A stretch of DNA of 64,000 nt from Paragyromitra xinjiangensis (Eukaryota; Ascomycota; Pezizomycetes; Pezizales; Discinaceae), in assembly GCA_038503065.1 (NCBI GenBank), contig JBCAMK010000007.1, forward strand, positions 124,001 through 188,000. The letters are read 5' to 3'. The position numbers and the translations under genes were made by a program. Shown in pieces: positions 12,309 to 23,589 of the stretch. The notes beneath the pieces are model-generated. The model did not search any database. It had not been told where the DNA came from and worked only from the letters and a program-made list of their open reading frames with translations. Positions within the stretch are counted from its first letter, which is position 1, and the number at the start of each line of letters is the position of its first letter.

Positions 12309-12727
12309 GGCTAGGACATGAAGAGGTGGAGGAGGGAGAGATGTTTTGTTGATGGTGGCGGGAGTGAAGTGTTGTGATGTTTTTTTTTTTTCCCTCTTAT
12401 TATTAGTTTATTCCTATTATGGAGATACCGCGTTGAGTGATTACTAGAAAAAGCAAAGAAAGGAGAAAAGTGAGGCTGAAGGAGGAATCTTCGCGAATAT
12501 GCAGGAAGCCTAACAGAGACACAGCCGAAGTCCTGCTGAATTCAGAGAATACGAGTGGACGACTCCATCTTTTGGTGGTACTATTGGTGAATCTCTCCTC
12601 TGCTCTCCCGCTGTCGTAGATCCAGCAGCGCGAAGACTCGGCTACTATTCCTGTCTCTCCTCATCGCCAATCTCCCACTGTCTCGCTCTTTCGTGGCTCC
12701 CTACACCTTTACCCCTGATCACCTTCG

Positions 12728-12741
12728 TTAGGGTTAGGGTT
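12728..12741 (+). repeat. Telomere-like TTAGGG motif (2.3 units)
   Basis: TTAGGGTTAGGGTT occurs in the Ima1-Rps29 spacer. Short interstitial telobox-like motifs are common near ribosomal-protein and translation genes in some lineages. The motif is too short to indicate a telomere. Confidence 0.7.
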
Positions 12742-13039
12742 GGCATGGCATTTCGCTTTGCCATTTACGAGTAAAGTGCTCATTGCGCGGTTTGCTGCCT
12801 ATCATGGTCGAACACATTGTGGATAAGACGTCGATGCTCTGCCGGTGGGATGAGCTGGGCTTTGGGGGTATCGAGACGGGGGGATTCGTGTAGGGGAATT
12901 GCGCAGTTACTCGAGACAGGTCTTGGTGTTTGATTTGATGGGGTTCATATCGGAGGTTTTCTGCCTTGTACTTATCTAAGGAACTCTTACGTCGTAGTAT
13001 GTTGGCTATTCGATCGATAGTGGGGTACGTAGTACTCAT
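12734..13039 (-). CDS. Possible small unknown protein (101 aa)
   Basis: An uninterrupted ATG-initiated frame between ima1 and rps29 encodes a basic, Ser/Pro-containing protein beginning MSTTYPTIDRIANILRRK, with PPVSIPPKPSSSHRQS in the middle. I do not recognise it. There is no signal peptide or membrane segment. Its composition is protein-like, but length alone gives weak support, and it overlaps the telomere-like motif at its 3' end. Confidence 0.3.
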   Translation of the reverse strand: MSTTYPTIDRIANILRRKSSLDKYKAENLRYEPHQIKHQDLSRVTAQFPYTNPPVSIPPKPSSSHRQSIDVLSTMCSTMIGSKPRNEHFTRKWQSEMPCQP

Positions 13040-13308
13040 CTTGCTTATCGATGGTAGATCGTGTTCGTCTGATCATGGCAGTGTTGACAGTCCTTGTGCA
13101 GCTGGATAGATCACATTACAGCGGATGTCCGGTTCGGTGAATCCATCTGGCAGTTCTTGATTCTGGTAGGTGAACTGGGTCTGGGAATTGCAGGGCTGTT
13201 GGAGTCATGGGAGGTCACTCGCGATTGATGTCATGGAGGGGATCAGTGATTGATTGGTTGATTAATTGGTTCGTAAGTATAGAGATTACTAAGACTAGAT
13301 GTAATCCA

Positions 13309-13333
13309 ACACCCATCCACCCATCCACCCATT
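13309..13333. repeat. Short CACCCATC tandem repeat
   Basis: About three copies of an ACCCATCC unit occur in the 5' flank of the Rps29 gene. It is low-complexity, with no evident coding role. Confidence 0.5.
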
Positions 13334-13500
13334 CCCTGCACCCCAATCATTGACCTAGGGCACAACCCCCCACCGTCACAACCCCACACCACCCACCGCC
13401 TCGAACCTAAACATTCCAACCACCAGCAACCATAGCCAACAATAGCACCACCACCGTTCAAACCACCGCCCACCAACCCTACGATCACCAAACCGCAATC

Positions 13501-13713
13501 ATGTCCCACGAAACCGTCTGGTACTCTCGTCCCCGCACCTACGGCAAAGGCAGCAGAGCCTGGTACCTCCACTCCCCCCCCCTCCTCAGAACTCCAGAAC
13601 TAACACCCTACAGCCGCGTCTGCGCTCATCAAGCTGGTTTGATCCGTAAATACGGCCTCAACATCTGCCGTCAATGCTTCAGGGAGAAGTCTGCCGACAT
13701 TGGATTCGTTAAG
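13501..13713 (+). CDS. rps29: 40S ribosomal protein uS14 (Rps29), terminal exon not located
   Basis: Exons 13501-13562 and 13614-13713 encode 54 residues of the zinc-binding small-subunit protein Rps29. They begin [17 protein letters not shown] and contain the CRVC and CRQC zinc ligand pairs, [12 protein letters not shown], and DIGFVK at the end. Fungal Rps29 is normally 56 residues, so only two residues plus the stop are missing. A GTACCT donor follows Lys54, as expected for a tiny last exon, but I could not find a convincing acceptor followed by Tyr/His/Phe-Arg-stop. Reading through the donor would add an unrelated tail ending at 13755. An acceptor near 14134 would give Phe-Arg but then an atypical extension. 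Upstream is a C/A-rich leader typical of ribosomal-protein genes. Confidence 0.85.
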
Positions 13714-16700
13714 GTACCTTCCTCTCCCCTGCTGCTAGACGGATGGAGACGCTGATTGGTGAAGAACCGGTAAATGATGTGGGTGGACTGGAGGGGTGGG
13801 GTTTACCTGTAGGATATCACGGCTTAACTAAAATCAACGGGATTTCCTTTTTTTTCCTTCAATTTCGGTGCGAGGTGCGAGGATCTGTTGCTAGGGTTTG
13901 GTAATTGATTCTGTTCCGGGCGTTTGGCTGGTATTTTCGATTGCAGGTTCTGGTTGAGCGAGGGTGTGAGAAATACTGGTTTCGCCTGCTGGTGATGAGC
14001 TGGGTTGGAGGGATTGGAAGGAATGGCGGGAATGTTTACCTCTGGGCCATCGAACGAAGATCCCACTCCCGACTACTCAACTACTCCAGGAACCTCGAAT
14101 TAGCTCCCAACACTGGAAAGCCCTCCAGCTTAGGAATCCAGTTTCGTGCCAAAGGTTTTTACTTTACCAGGATTCTACCGTGAAGACTCGGGGGTGACCT
14201 ACCGTGAATGGCTACATAATCGCTCGTGAATCTCATTCCGTAGAGCGACCATCAGACCATTGGCAGTGAGCTTACGAGCTATAATACATAGACCATTGGT
14301 AGACCGTATATTCCTGCAAGCCTCTTTTCGGAGCCTGTTGAGCTTGATCAATTGGTTACATGTATGTCGTGATATGCCGTCATGTAAAAGCCGGGATCCT
14401 CTGTAGTTTGCTGGGATAAATAATCGTTTACGTCTCGTGACCAATGCCTACTAAGATCGCCAACCCCAGTTATCTATTTTCTTAGGCCTCACCCTAGAAG
14501 CCTGGAAGCCGGTATCTGATCATCTCCTTTAACCCCTGTACCACAAACTCAGCCCTACGAAAACCAGAGCTCTTTTGGCGTAGGCCTACTCTTCTCCATC
14601 TACCCTCCCACCCCTCCACCCCTCCACCCCTCCACCCCTCCACCCCTCCGCATCTCCATTCATCCAACACCCCATTATCATCACCCCCACCATTTTCATA
14701 GCGCCTACAACAGGCTGTAACCCTTATAATCTCTGCTTGCTGTTTAAAGCACCTTCATATTGGCTTGAAGCTTGTGGTTGCTGGCTTCTCTACTTATGAT
14801 TATGCAAGGTGTAGCTCGCGGGTGAGCCTATTCGGCTTTCAAAGTACGTGAGTCTTCTCTCTTCGTAGGGGGAATCTGCTAATGGTTTACAGAAAGACGA
14901 ATTCCAGGAGGAATTGATTGAGACGATATACATTGACCAAAAAGGACAAGAGTGATACAAAACTATCGACGATAAAATTCAAACGCGCGAGGGTGACATG
15001 CAATGACTTACTCTGGTTAAATAACGTACTACTTCCATATTCTAGAGCTCCGTGGCTGTACTGATTCGGGATGTAGAGGAGGAATGTCTACTTTATCAAG
15101 ATTGCCGATTCGATGCTGCGAACATTCTAGAGACTTGGTGCGGAGATAGTTGGTTTATGACATCAGAGTCATGCTGGAACATTTCTTGCTCCGAGTTTTC
15201 GAATTTCGAAGAAATTAGAGTTGAATGATTGTTCAATATTTGTTTGCAAGGCTGCTGAACAGATCCTAGCTGGATAATCCGTTAATATTTCTACTGGCCT
15301 TCACCCCCAGCTGGGGAAGGATATGTTGGCAGCCTTTCTGTATCGTTGTAAGAAGCTGTATTGAGGGATAGACATTAACGATTCTTTTGGTTGGCTTTTG
15401 GTTGGGGAGTGGGGAGGTTTTCATTTTCTCTTTCTGTTATCTCTGAATCTTTTCATTTCTCTATTTTCATTTCTCTACCCCCTTGTCTTTCTCTCTTTTG
15501 TAATTTTTTTAAATGGTAAATGATATTCATACTTAGAGGTAGAAGATCTCCTGGTGTTCAAGTATCGATTCGGTCGTCACCACCAATCATTACCGCCGCT
15601 AGCCTGGTTCAATTGCTCAACCCTCACCACCTAACTACCGTCTAGCACCTAGAAGCTAGAAGCTCTGATAGCCTGAGGGTAAGAAGAACAGATACTATAG
15701 TAGAGGTTCTATTGGTAAACAATCTCCTTGAATTGACGTTTTCCTCTGCTAACATCTATTTAGAATCTAACACCGCAGCAAACGTACATATCGTCATCAG
15801 TATTTAACCGTAGTTAAATCATATCTCGAAACTCCGGTTTGAGTCGGTCTTTACCGGAGTATCTCGGAACACGATATTACGCTAAGAGCTGCTGGGTGAT
15901 GCTGGTAGAACATATCATACCGTTTAGAGAAGCTTTTCATTGGCGTCGGATCTGACACTGGGCTCTTCAGTGGTTATGGGGATGAGACGGCTTTCGGATA
16001 TGGTGAAGCCTTACGGGTACCAAGGGACAACATTCGCCATCAGCAATGGAGGATTTATGGGGTTTCTTTAAATATTCCTCTTTCCCTAATCAAAGCAGGG
16101 CTTTCTGTCGGCACTATCATATCGCTATTAAAATGGTTGCGGGGGTTATATCATGACTATGGGATGCTTTTTTTGCCTCTGTTTCGGGTTTGCGTTCTCT
16201 CTCTCTAACTAAACGCCTGCAACGGGCGTGGTTTTCTCTAATATCGTTCTACTTTTCTTGGACATAGGCTTCTGTTGGTATTGATTTAATGCTTCAAGTG
16301 TGGTTACGGCGGTCATAGATTACGATGTTGGGGTCCGTTGCTTTGAAAAGATTTGTTTCATATACTTGGTTCACCAGACAGTCCTATTTAATACATGTAC
16401 GCGGGCGTATAGTATGGTATGTGATTTCTCAGTTCTAAATCCTTAAATCTCCGCCATGGATATTAGGCGTAGGGTCCACTGGCAGGGGTAGTAACTACTC
16501 ATGAACTGTAGCGTCGTGATTTTCCATCAATATTGGTGCGAAGTCAATCTGCGAGTCGGTTTTAGTTTAGGCGTACTTACTCAAAGTTCTCTCAGGGACA
16601 CAACAAAGTCTAAATTCTTTGCATACTAGGGAGGTACGAGAATTGACTACACTGCATTTACCAGGGAACTTTTCGGATACGATAAGCTAGGAGATATAGG

Positions 16701-17272
16701 TGTCATTGGGTTTGTGGACTGTGCTTAGAGGGTGTGAGTTTTGGCCGTATGTAAAAGTATGCGTTTACACTGTTCTAATAATTTCTAGGGCTACAATTGT
16801 CTATATTTATGCCAGGTTCTCCGGCTAGCCCACAGCGGAGCGGGCCTTAGAAAAGTCTGGGGCGTATTCAGGTATGGGCTAACTATAAACACGACTGATC
16901 GAGAAATGATCGCATTTGGGGTTTCTATCGGGGCTGAGTGATCCACTATGATTAAACTGCATCCTCCCAAGAGATTTATTATGACAATTAAGACCGACAG
17001 AAGTGTATAGAAGTGCAGAAAACCCAAGCAATATTCTCATCCAATCTCCTCCTAATTTAAGCAAATACCAATACTCACAGTAAGAACGTCATTACCCGGC
17101 TCCATTTGTGGGGATTAGGGCTCAACCCCATCTCCACAGCAGTCCGTCACTCACCACACACAGCAACCTGAGTATCGACATTCAACCACACCGAAAATTC
17201 ACTGCAACCACCAAATCGACAACCACCACCCAACGCCCTCCACGCCCTCATTTCACGACAATTCCCGTAGCG
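13714..17272. other. Long gene-poor spacer (3.5 kb)
   Basis: The left end should hold the last exon and 3' UTR of rps29, and the right end the AC-rich leader and promoter of the uL23 gene. In between are only short frames without recognisable domains and one minisatellite at 14608-14647. No tRNA or transposon ends were found. Confidence 0.55.
14608..14647 (+). repeat. Minisatellite, five CCACCCCT units
   Basis: Five near-perfect tandem copies of an 8-nt unit lie inside a C-rich stretch. The G-rich complement could form quadruplex-like structure. No gene overlaps it. Confidence 0.85.
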
Positions 17273-17948
17273 ATGGCGCCGAAACCAGCAAACAAGGGTA
17301 ATCCACCGCTCCGTCCCATTTCCCCCCCGTACCGCCTAGTCTTGGAGGATGAAGATTTTGGTGGCTAGAAAGTGATAATTCAGGATCACGAGAGGACAAA
17401 ATGATGGGAACCACAAAATAAAACCCCCACTAACATTCCCCACCTAGGTTCTAAGGCCCCGGCCACCAAGAAGGCCACCGATGCGAAGAAGGCCGCCCTG
17501 AAGGGTGAACACTCAAAGATCGTCCGCAAAGTCCGTCTCTCAACTACCTTCCACCGCCCCAAGACCCTCTCCCTCGCGCGCAATGGGAAATACCCCCGCA
17601 AGAGCGTCCCCCACGTCCCCCGGCTCGACCAGTACAAGGTTATCGTGCACCCGCTCAACACCGAGTCTGCGATGAAGAAGATCGAGGAGAACAACACCCT
17701 GGTCTTCATTGTCGATGTTAAGGCGAACAAGAGGCAGATCAAGGATGCTATCAAGAAGCTGTACGATGTTGACTGCATCAAGGTTAACACTTTGATCAGG
17801 TTGGTTTTTCCCCGTAACTCCCCCGTGCTGGGAGTATTCTGATGTGAAGCTTCAATCTAGGCCCGATGGAACAAAGAAGGCCTTCGCCAGGCTGACCCCC
17901 GATGTCGACGCCCTCGATATCGCTGCCACTAAGCTCGCTATCGTATAA
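17273..17948 (+). CDS. rpl25: 60S ribosomal protein uL23 (Rpl25)
   Basis: A 154-residue large-subunit protein that sits at the polypeptide exit tunnel and binds SRP and nascent-chain factors. Exons are 17273-17297, 17448-17799 and 17861-17948, joined in phases 1 and 2. The N-terminal extension is Lys/Ala-rich ([16 protein letters not shown]), as in eukaryotic uL23. The globular domain has [55 protein letters not shown] and [18 protein letters not shown], and it ends [12 protein letters not shown]. The short first exon with a 150-nt first intron is usual for fungal ribosomal-protein genes. The 5' leader is C/A-rich with almost no G. Confidence 0.95.
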
Positions 17949-19123
17949 GCGAGTTTTTGAGGGTTTTTCTTTCTCTGGGTTTCTGTTTTTTTTTTTCTTG
18001 TTTGCTCATCTCGGCATGTTGAGTAAAAAAAATTCGAACAGATGCAAAAAGCTACGGGTTGTTGATATGGGGTTTAAAAAATGGGATCTCGCTTTTTTTG
18101 TACTGGGAATTTGAATTTTGCGAATACGAGTGAGTGAGCGGGGAACCTAGTCCGATTGAGCTTCTGGAACATGAGGGTTGCAGACGAGGAGATTAAGGAT
18201 ATTGTATTTGCGGATGGAGGAGGTACGCTCTTCCGGTGCTACTTCAGCTTTGTCTGCTCGGGTATCAAGTAGATTACCTGTGCTGTCCGCGTTATTTCAT
18301 AGCAAAGAGCGAAACCGGCCAACAGCCGACCTCTGCTACCTTTTTCTCGGTTTCCCTAACGTTAACGCGTAATACATTGTTAAAGTTCAATTCGTGAACA
18401 CTTTAACCCTCATCTCTAGGTAGAATAACGGAACACAAGTCAACAACTCCTTCATCCCATCTATATCCACCAAATTGCTACAATCCACTACTTATGGTTG
18501 AATCTAGTACTCTATCTCATTACTTCATTTCTAATGAATCAATAACTTCCTCCGAAAACGTCCAGACTACAGCTGTCATGACCACCTCTAAATACCTATA
18601 TCCCAACTAACATTTCGGTAGTGTAATCCTAATGCCAAATACTGTAGCTCTGACTTTTGATAAGCCCGAGAAGACCAAATTACCTCTAGCCATTTATATA
18701 AATAATCTTCACCTATTTTTTCTCTCCAAAGCACGCCTCCACGTTGCAGGCCTCCCTCGGCCATAGCCTTCAGATGCTTACCTAGGCCAGCGAAACAAAC
18801 ATAGGGCAAGTAGTGAATCAATTGTAGTATACCGAAAAGCATTGCTCGAGAGTATTTGCTGCAGGCAAACAAGCCACCAAAACCTATTTAGACGACTACT
18901 AATCATAAAGCATCACTCGTCTACAACCACCTCCCACTTATAACGAGACCAGGTCAATCAAACGTTGACCCCAACATTCGCTACAGACCCCAGACTTCGC
19001 TTCGCACAACCGACGAGGAAGCCTCGGCACCTCGGCAACCTTCTAGCTCGTCGCACGCGGCTCAGCACATATCATATATGTACCAAACAATCCTCTACCT
19101 CCACAAGCTCCCAACCTCTAACC
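17949..19123. other. Intergenic between rpl25 and thioesterase genes
   Basis: The first 200 nt is T-rich 3' UTR-like sequence. The remainder contains short frames without support. The thioesterase promoter must lie at the right end. Confidence 0.6.
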
Positions 19124-19772
19124 ATGTCCCCCTCCACAATCAAAGGAATCGACCTCTCCCTAACCGCCTCCGACCGCGTCCAGCTCTTCCTCAAAACCAA
19201 TACCAACGGAAAAGCAAACTACAATGTAAACCCCAACCCCCCCTTCCCAAAACCCCAATCCTAACGTATTGATAGGGTTTCGATAAGGACCTGATCCAGA
19301 ATGATCTAAAACTAGTCTCGACCGCTCCCGATGAAGTCGTGTTCGAGTTGACCGTGAAAGAGGCTCATACGAACCGGTTAGGGAATATGCATGGTGGTTG
19401 TGCAGCTTTGATATTCGATATATGTACTACTTCTGCGTTGATCCCGAATGCTAGGGAGGGGTTTTGGGAGTTTTTGTGAGTTTTCTAGTGGTTGGTAGGA
19501 TCACGTGACACTAGATGAAGGGTGACAGCTGCTTGATTCTGGTTCGGTGGGACTAATGTTTGTGGTATAGAGGTGTGACTCGGAATCTGAACGTGACATA
19601 TCTGCGGCCTGCTCCACTAGGTGCGAAGGTCATCATCACGGCTACGGTTGTTCAGGCTGGGAGACAGCTGGCGACTATTAGAGGTGTTATGAGGAATGAA
19701 GAGGGTGGGAAGATATGTTCGACTGCTGAGCATTTGAAGTTTAATGCTGTACCGTCGAAGGCGAAACTGTAA
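19124..19772 (+). CDS. Hotdog-fold acyl-CoA thioesterase (ACOT13/PaaI type)
   Basis: A 167-residue single-hotdog protein that probably hydrolyses medium- or long-chain acyl-CoA. Exons are 19124-19225, 19276-19475 and 19571-19772, in phase throughout. The signature NRLGNMHGGCAALIFD (residues 67-82) matches the N-x-x-G-x-x-HGG-x-x-A-x-x-x-D active-site helix of the PaaI/ACOT13 group. RNLNVTYLRPAPLGAKV, GRQLATIRGVMRNEEG and a final strand ending HLKF complete the fold. Frame continues upstream of the chosen ATG through a non-ATG region that could encode a mitochondrial presequence only if an upstream start existed; I took 19124 as the first good ATG. The closest animal relative is mitochondrial. 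Confidence 0.85.
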
Positions 19773-21352
19773 TTGTATACGGGGATGAGGGTAGTAAAGG
19801 GTTTAGGAGATGGGTCTTTGGTAATGTATTAAGATATCATTTGGAGAATGTATAATCAGCTGTGAGGTTTATGAACTAAACACCGGCAGTATCTGCCAGT
19901 TTCCAACAGAATAAATCTAGAAGAAAAACACTGTAAAGAAGCCAGCAAGACTTAGAAGCAACAAAAAAAATACATTAACACAGCCTCGCCACCCAAAACG
20001 CACCCAATTCACTGACAACTCCCACTTCGTCAACCATGACCGCTTCAAACCTTATTATTATCCCAAATGTTAGTTCACTATAATGATAGATTAATAGCTG
20101 TTAATAGTAAGTCTTTATGGTCGAGCGGGAGATTACCAAATATTTCAGCAAGAGCTAAAACTGGAGAATACATCTTCATCTCTGTCTCTTATGAGCTCTC
20201 AGATATTGAAGGCTGCTTGAGGGTTTGGATCTACCCTAGTAACGTAGAGGGCATTTATAATTCCTCGACCCTTAATGTGTGTGACGGAGGTTAAAACCAT
20301 AGTCCTTGTCCTTTGAACCATTAATTAACCATCAGTGCGCGTCTAAACGCAAGCTTCATATCGTCTCGGCATACCCCACTTCTATCACAGTCGGCCAGTG
20401 TCTAGGCCGAGGTTTAAGACCGGCGTCGCCTTTTCAGCCGTTGCCCTGGCACAGAAAACCAGTTCGACCAGTCGCAATTAACTCACGACGCGGAATCCCA
20501 ATTGAGGGTCGATCCCATGATATCGTAGAAAAGACCAGCAGAATACCCCGTGCTTTGGGCTGAGTATAATTTTAACGAATACACATAGTGAATGCTTCGT
20601 GCATGACCCTCATGCCCTAGTCAAACCTCCATCAGCTTCTCAAATTATCACCATCGGCGAGCACAGACTGATATTCGAACTACAAGAATTTGGTTTTAGA
20701 CTCCCGTTCCTCACCTTTAAGCTTTCTTCGATTATAACCCCTTTACAAGGCTGCGATCCATGCCGCGGATATATTGAGCGGTGGTGAGACGTGGTGAAAC
20801 ACGTCGATGACACTATCAAGAAGTTTTCCAGCGTCGTTTACCCCGGCGCGAATATTATCTCTTCAACCGGGCAGGTATTCCGTAGTGGAAGTAGGGGAAC
20901 GGGGAGTAGCATAAGTCCTAGAAGATATGGCGACTGACGGACTGTAGCACAAGAATGAATAGCCAACTCAATATCTACGTTGTATCATTAGCTAATTGTC
21001 AAAAGACGTGTGATGCTCCACTCAGGTTTACCAGGATTTTCAGCAATGAAGTTGTTGGGGGGTGGAAAGTCAGTGGTTGTTGCTGAATAGCAGAACCCCA
21101 TCAGCTGCCTAAGGAGGTCAGAGGATTAGTGCTAGTGCGGTTGGTGAGCTTCACTCAGTAGCCTCTGTCCTAAGTCTCGCTCTTTCGGGTTGAGTCTCAT
21201 GTTGAATTATCGAGGGGATTCAGGATTCAGTTAAAGCGAGGTAGGGTAATAGTGCCAGAAACTGGGAATAACGAGTGATAATCCGTGAACCTTACTAAAC
21301 AAGGAGACGAAATTTTAAAGTTGGCAAAACCGTGGCTACACCACGAATCAAT
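19773..21352. other. Intergenic, no gene seen
   Basis: About 1.6 kb with only short unsupported frames. It includes the 3' UTR of the thioesterase and the 5' flank of the tRNA gene. Confidence 0.55.
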
Positions 21353-21433
21353 GGTTTCGTGGCGTAGTTGGTTATCACACCAGTCTAACAATAGTTTCAC
21401 TGGTGGTCCCCTGTTCGAGCTCGGGCGAAATCA
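21353..21433 (+). tRNA. tRNA-Val(AAC) with 7-nt intron, arms slightly degenerate
   Basis: The acceptor stem GGTTTCG (21353-21359) pairs with CGAAATC (21426-21432), followed by discriminator A. The D loop AGTTGGTTATC is typical of fungal tRNA-Val. The anticodon stem CCAGT/ACTGG is perfect, with anticodon AAC at 21387-21389 and an intron of about 7 nt (near 21391-21397) at the canonical place after position 37. The T loop is TTCGAGC. One D-stem pair (C-A) and one T-stem pair (T-C) are mismatched, and G53 pairs with T rather than C, so the gene may be a weakened copy. A TCTCTTTT tract follows as a pol III terminator. Confidence 0.72.
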
Positions 21434-21972
21434 TCTCTTTTGCCTCCTGTTTATGTTCCTGCTTTCTCCACGCCAGAGGGGTGGGTTAACTAGAACCGGT
21501 ATCGTGGAGGTTGGGTCCTTTTGGTAGTAGCGAGGATGGCAAGCTGGAATCATAGCCTATGGCGAATCTTAGGTATATTTGTCACTTATAGGTTTGGGAG
21601 ATCAGAACTAGGGTAGGAACTGCTGCTGAACTTTTTGGATGGTTTACGAGTGATGGATGAAGATTACGAACTCCAACATCCACAGATTCTACCGCAAAGA
21701 TCCAGGCATCCAATACGCCGATACCGTAGGTTTCCATAATACCCTACGGCAGTCAAACGAGACCAGGGCTAATTCTTAAACTCCCTCTCATTCCATCACT
21801 TTCACCCCATCAACACATTCACGGATCCTAACATAATCCCATAACAAAATTTCATTCAATTCCCTAACACCAACCCATCCAACCCATCACCGTGCACAAA
21901 AAACCCATGACCCGAAAAACCACTCAACCGTAAAAACCAGAAACAATACAAAATCCCAATATACAACCACCT
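21434..21972. other. Intergenic between tRNA-Val and rmd5
   Basis: No gene is supported. The right half is A/C-rich on the plus strand and represents the 3' flank of rmd5. A short frame near 21690 reads FYRKDPGIQYADTV but lacks context (see findings). Confidence 0.5.
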
Positions 21973-23335
21973 CTATATAATAACTTTCTGTGCCTGCGAC
22001 AACGAGCTCTCCTTCGGACAATACGGGCACTTTAGTGCGCCAGAACTCCCCCCTTTCGCGAGTCGCTGCAGACTTTCCAGTGCAATCACGTGGCCGCAGG
22101 GCAGCATCATTGGGGGGTTGGACTCCGTTGTTTGGTCTTTTGATACCGGACAGACGAAGATGCTGTGGAACTGGTATCCGGGGGGAAGGGCGATTTCAGC
22201 CTAGTGGGGTTAGTGGGGTCGAGAAGGAGGAGGGGAGGGCCTACAGGTAGCTCGTTAACGGTGCTCCACTCGGTCTTCTTATCTTTCATGATAGCAGCCA
22301 TCTTTAGTAAAGTCGGTAAGGCGATAGCCCCAGCCGTAGCAGCGATGTAGAGTGGTGACTCAGCAGACAGCCCTAGCAGCGAGCAGAACTCCTTCGTGAA
22401 GCTATGCGCAACGTCATTCCACCTTTTCTCCGGGTCCGCAAAAAACCTCGCGTACGGGCTTCCAGCCAGACTCGGGAGGTATAAAAACGCACACATTAGT
22501 TTCTGTATATCAACTAGGTGTTTTTCCTGGAACTTTGAGAACTCAACGCGAGCGTAACGCATTGCTTCGCGCCAGCCTTGGGTAGTGTCGGTTGTGAATA
22601 GCCAGATGAAGCGGAGTTTGCAGAGTTCGAATTCGAGGTTGCTGCCGCGCTGTTCTAAGATTGGAGCTTTGGCTCTGGCCCAGTTTATGGCGGGTTGGAG
22701 GTCGCGGTGCTCACGCATGGCGGTGAGGATCTTGTAGAGTTCGATGAATTCTGTTTGAAGCTGTGGGGGGATGGAGATGGGCCCGGCTTCGGTGAGGAAG
22801 CGTGCGGAGGTGCTGAATTGGCCTTCGCGGATTAGGTGCATTGCTATGGCGCGTTTGATGAGGTGGGATTGGGAGGAGAGGGCGTCGTAGTCGGTTGTGG
22901 AGTAGGTGGAGGCGGCTTTGAAGGTCTGGTGGGGTTAGCGGGGGTGAGTAGGAGGGGGGAGGAGGAGGGAGAGGGAGAGGAAGAGGGAGACACAGACTTT
23001 GTCGAGAGTCCGGCCGTAACGGTTGATTCCACTGTATATTTCCTTCTGAGAGTCGTTGATCTTGTCGAGAGCAGCCGGGACTGATTGCTGGAGTTTGGCA
23101 AGATTCACAGCAGCAGAAGAGGGATCTGGAGAGCTCAGAGGTTAGCAGATTGACATTGAAGCCTGAGTTAATGATACTAGAGACTCAATACTATAAATGA
23201 AGTGGGTAAAATACCATTTGCTATCGCAGCTCTGGCGTTCTGCAGCAGTTGAATGCATTTGTCGACGTCAGAGATGCTCTTGGAGAGGTTGGACTTCTTC
23301 CGCAGACGCTCGTATTCCTTCTCTATCGACTCCAT
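21973..23335 (-). CDS. rmd5: GID/CTLH complex ubiquitin ligase subunit Rmd5 (Gid2)
   Basis: A 385-residue RING subunit of the GID ligase, which in yeast targets gluconeogenic enzymes for degradation. Exons are 23335-23215, 23125-22998, 22925-22245 and 22200-21973, all in phase. The N-terminus is helical (MESIEKEYERLRKKSNLSK). The central region has the LisH/CTLH-type stretches LIKRAIAMHLIREGQF and ILEQRGSNLEFELCKLRFI. The C-terminal degenerate RING spans Cys327 to Cys371: IFVCPVS, PPMMLPCGHVIA, KCPYCP. The missing zinc ligands in the first part of the RING are characteristic of Rmd5/RMND5. The gene diverges from prp6 across 254 bp. Confidence 0.92.
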
Positions 23336-23589
23336 TCTGGCAGCTGTAGATTCTTGGCTGGGGGTTCAGAGGAGAGTCTATTCACTATCGCACTCCAGAT
23401 CGCGGGGATTCCACAGTGGTTCTGGGGGGGCGATATCTGATACGGAAGTACTGACAGCTGGGTATGTGCAGTACCGCCATTACTAATCACACAGCCGGGT
23501 AACAGAGATTCCCGAGCTCTGCAACGTCTTTTCGAGCTCTGAACTCTCTACGTCTCATAGACAACTCCCCCCCGCCACACTCTCTCACC
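23336..23589. promoter_or_regulatory. Shared divergent promoter of rmd5 and prp6
   Basis: The 254 bp between the two start codons must contain both promoters. A C-rich, G-poor stretch immediately precedes the prp6 ATG. No canonical TATA box is evident, as is common for housekeeping genes. Confidence 0.6.
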
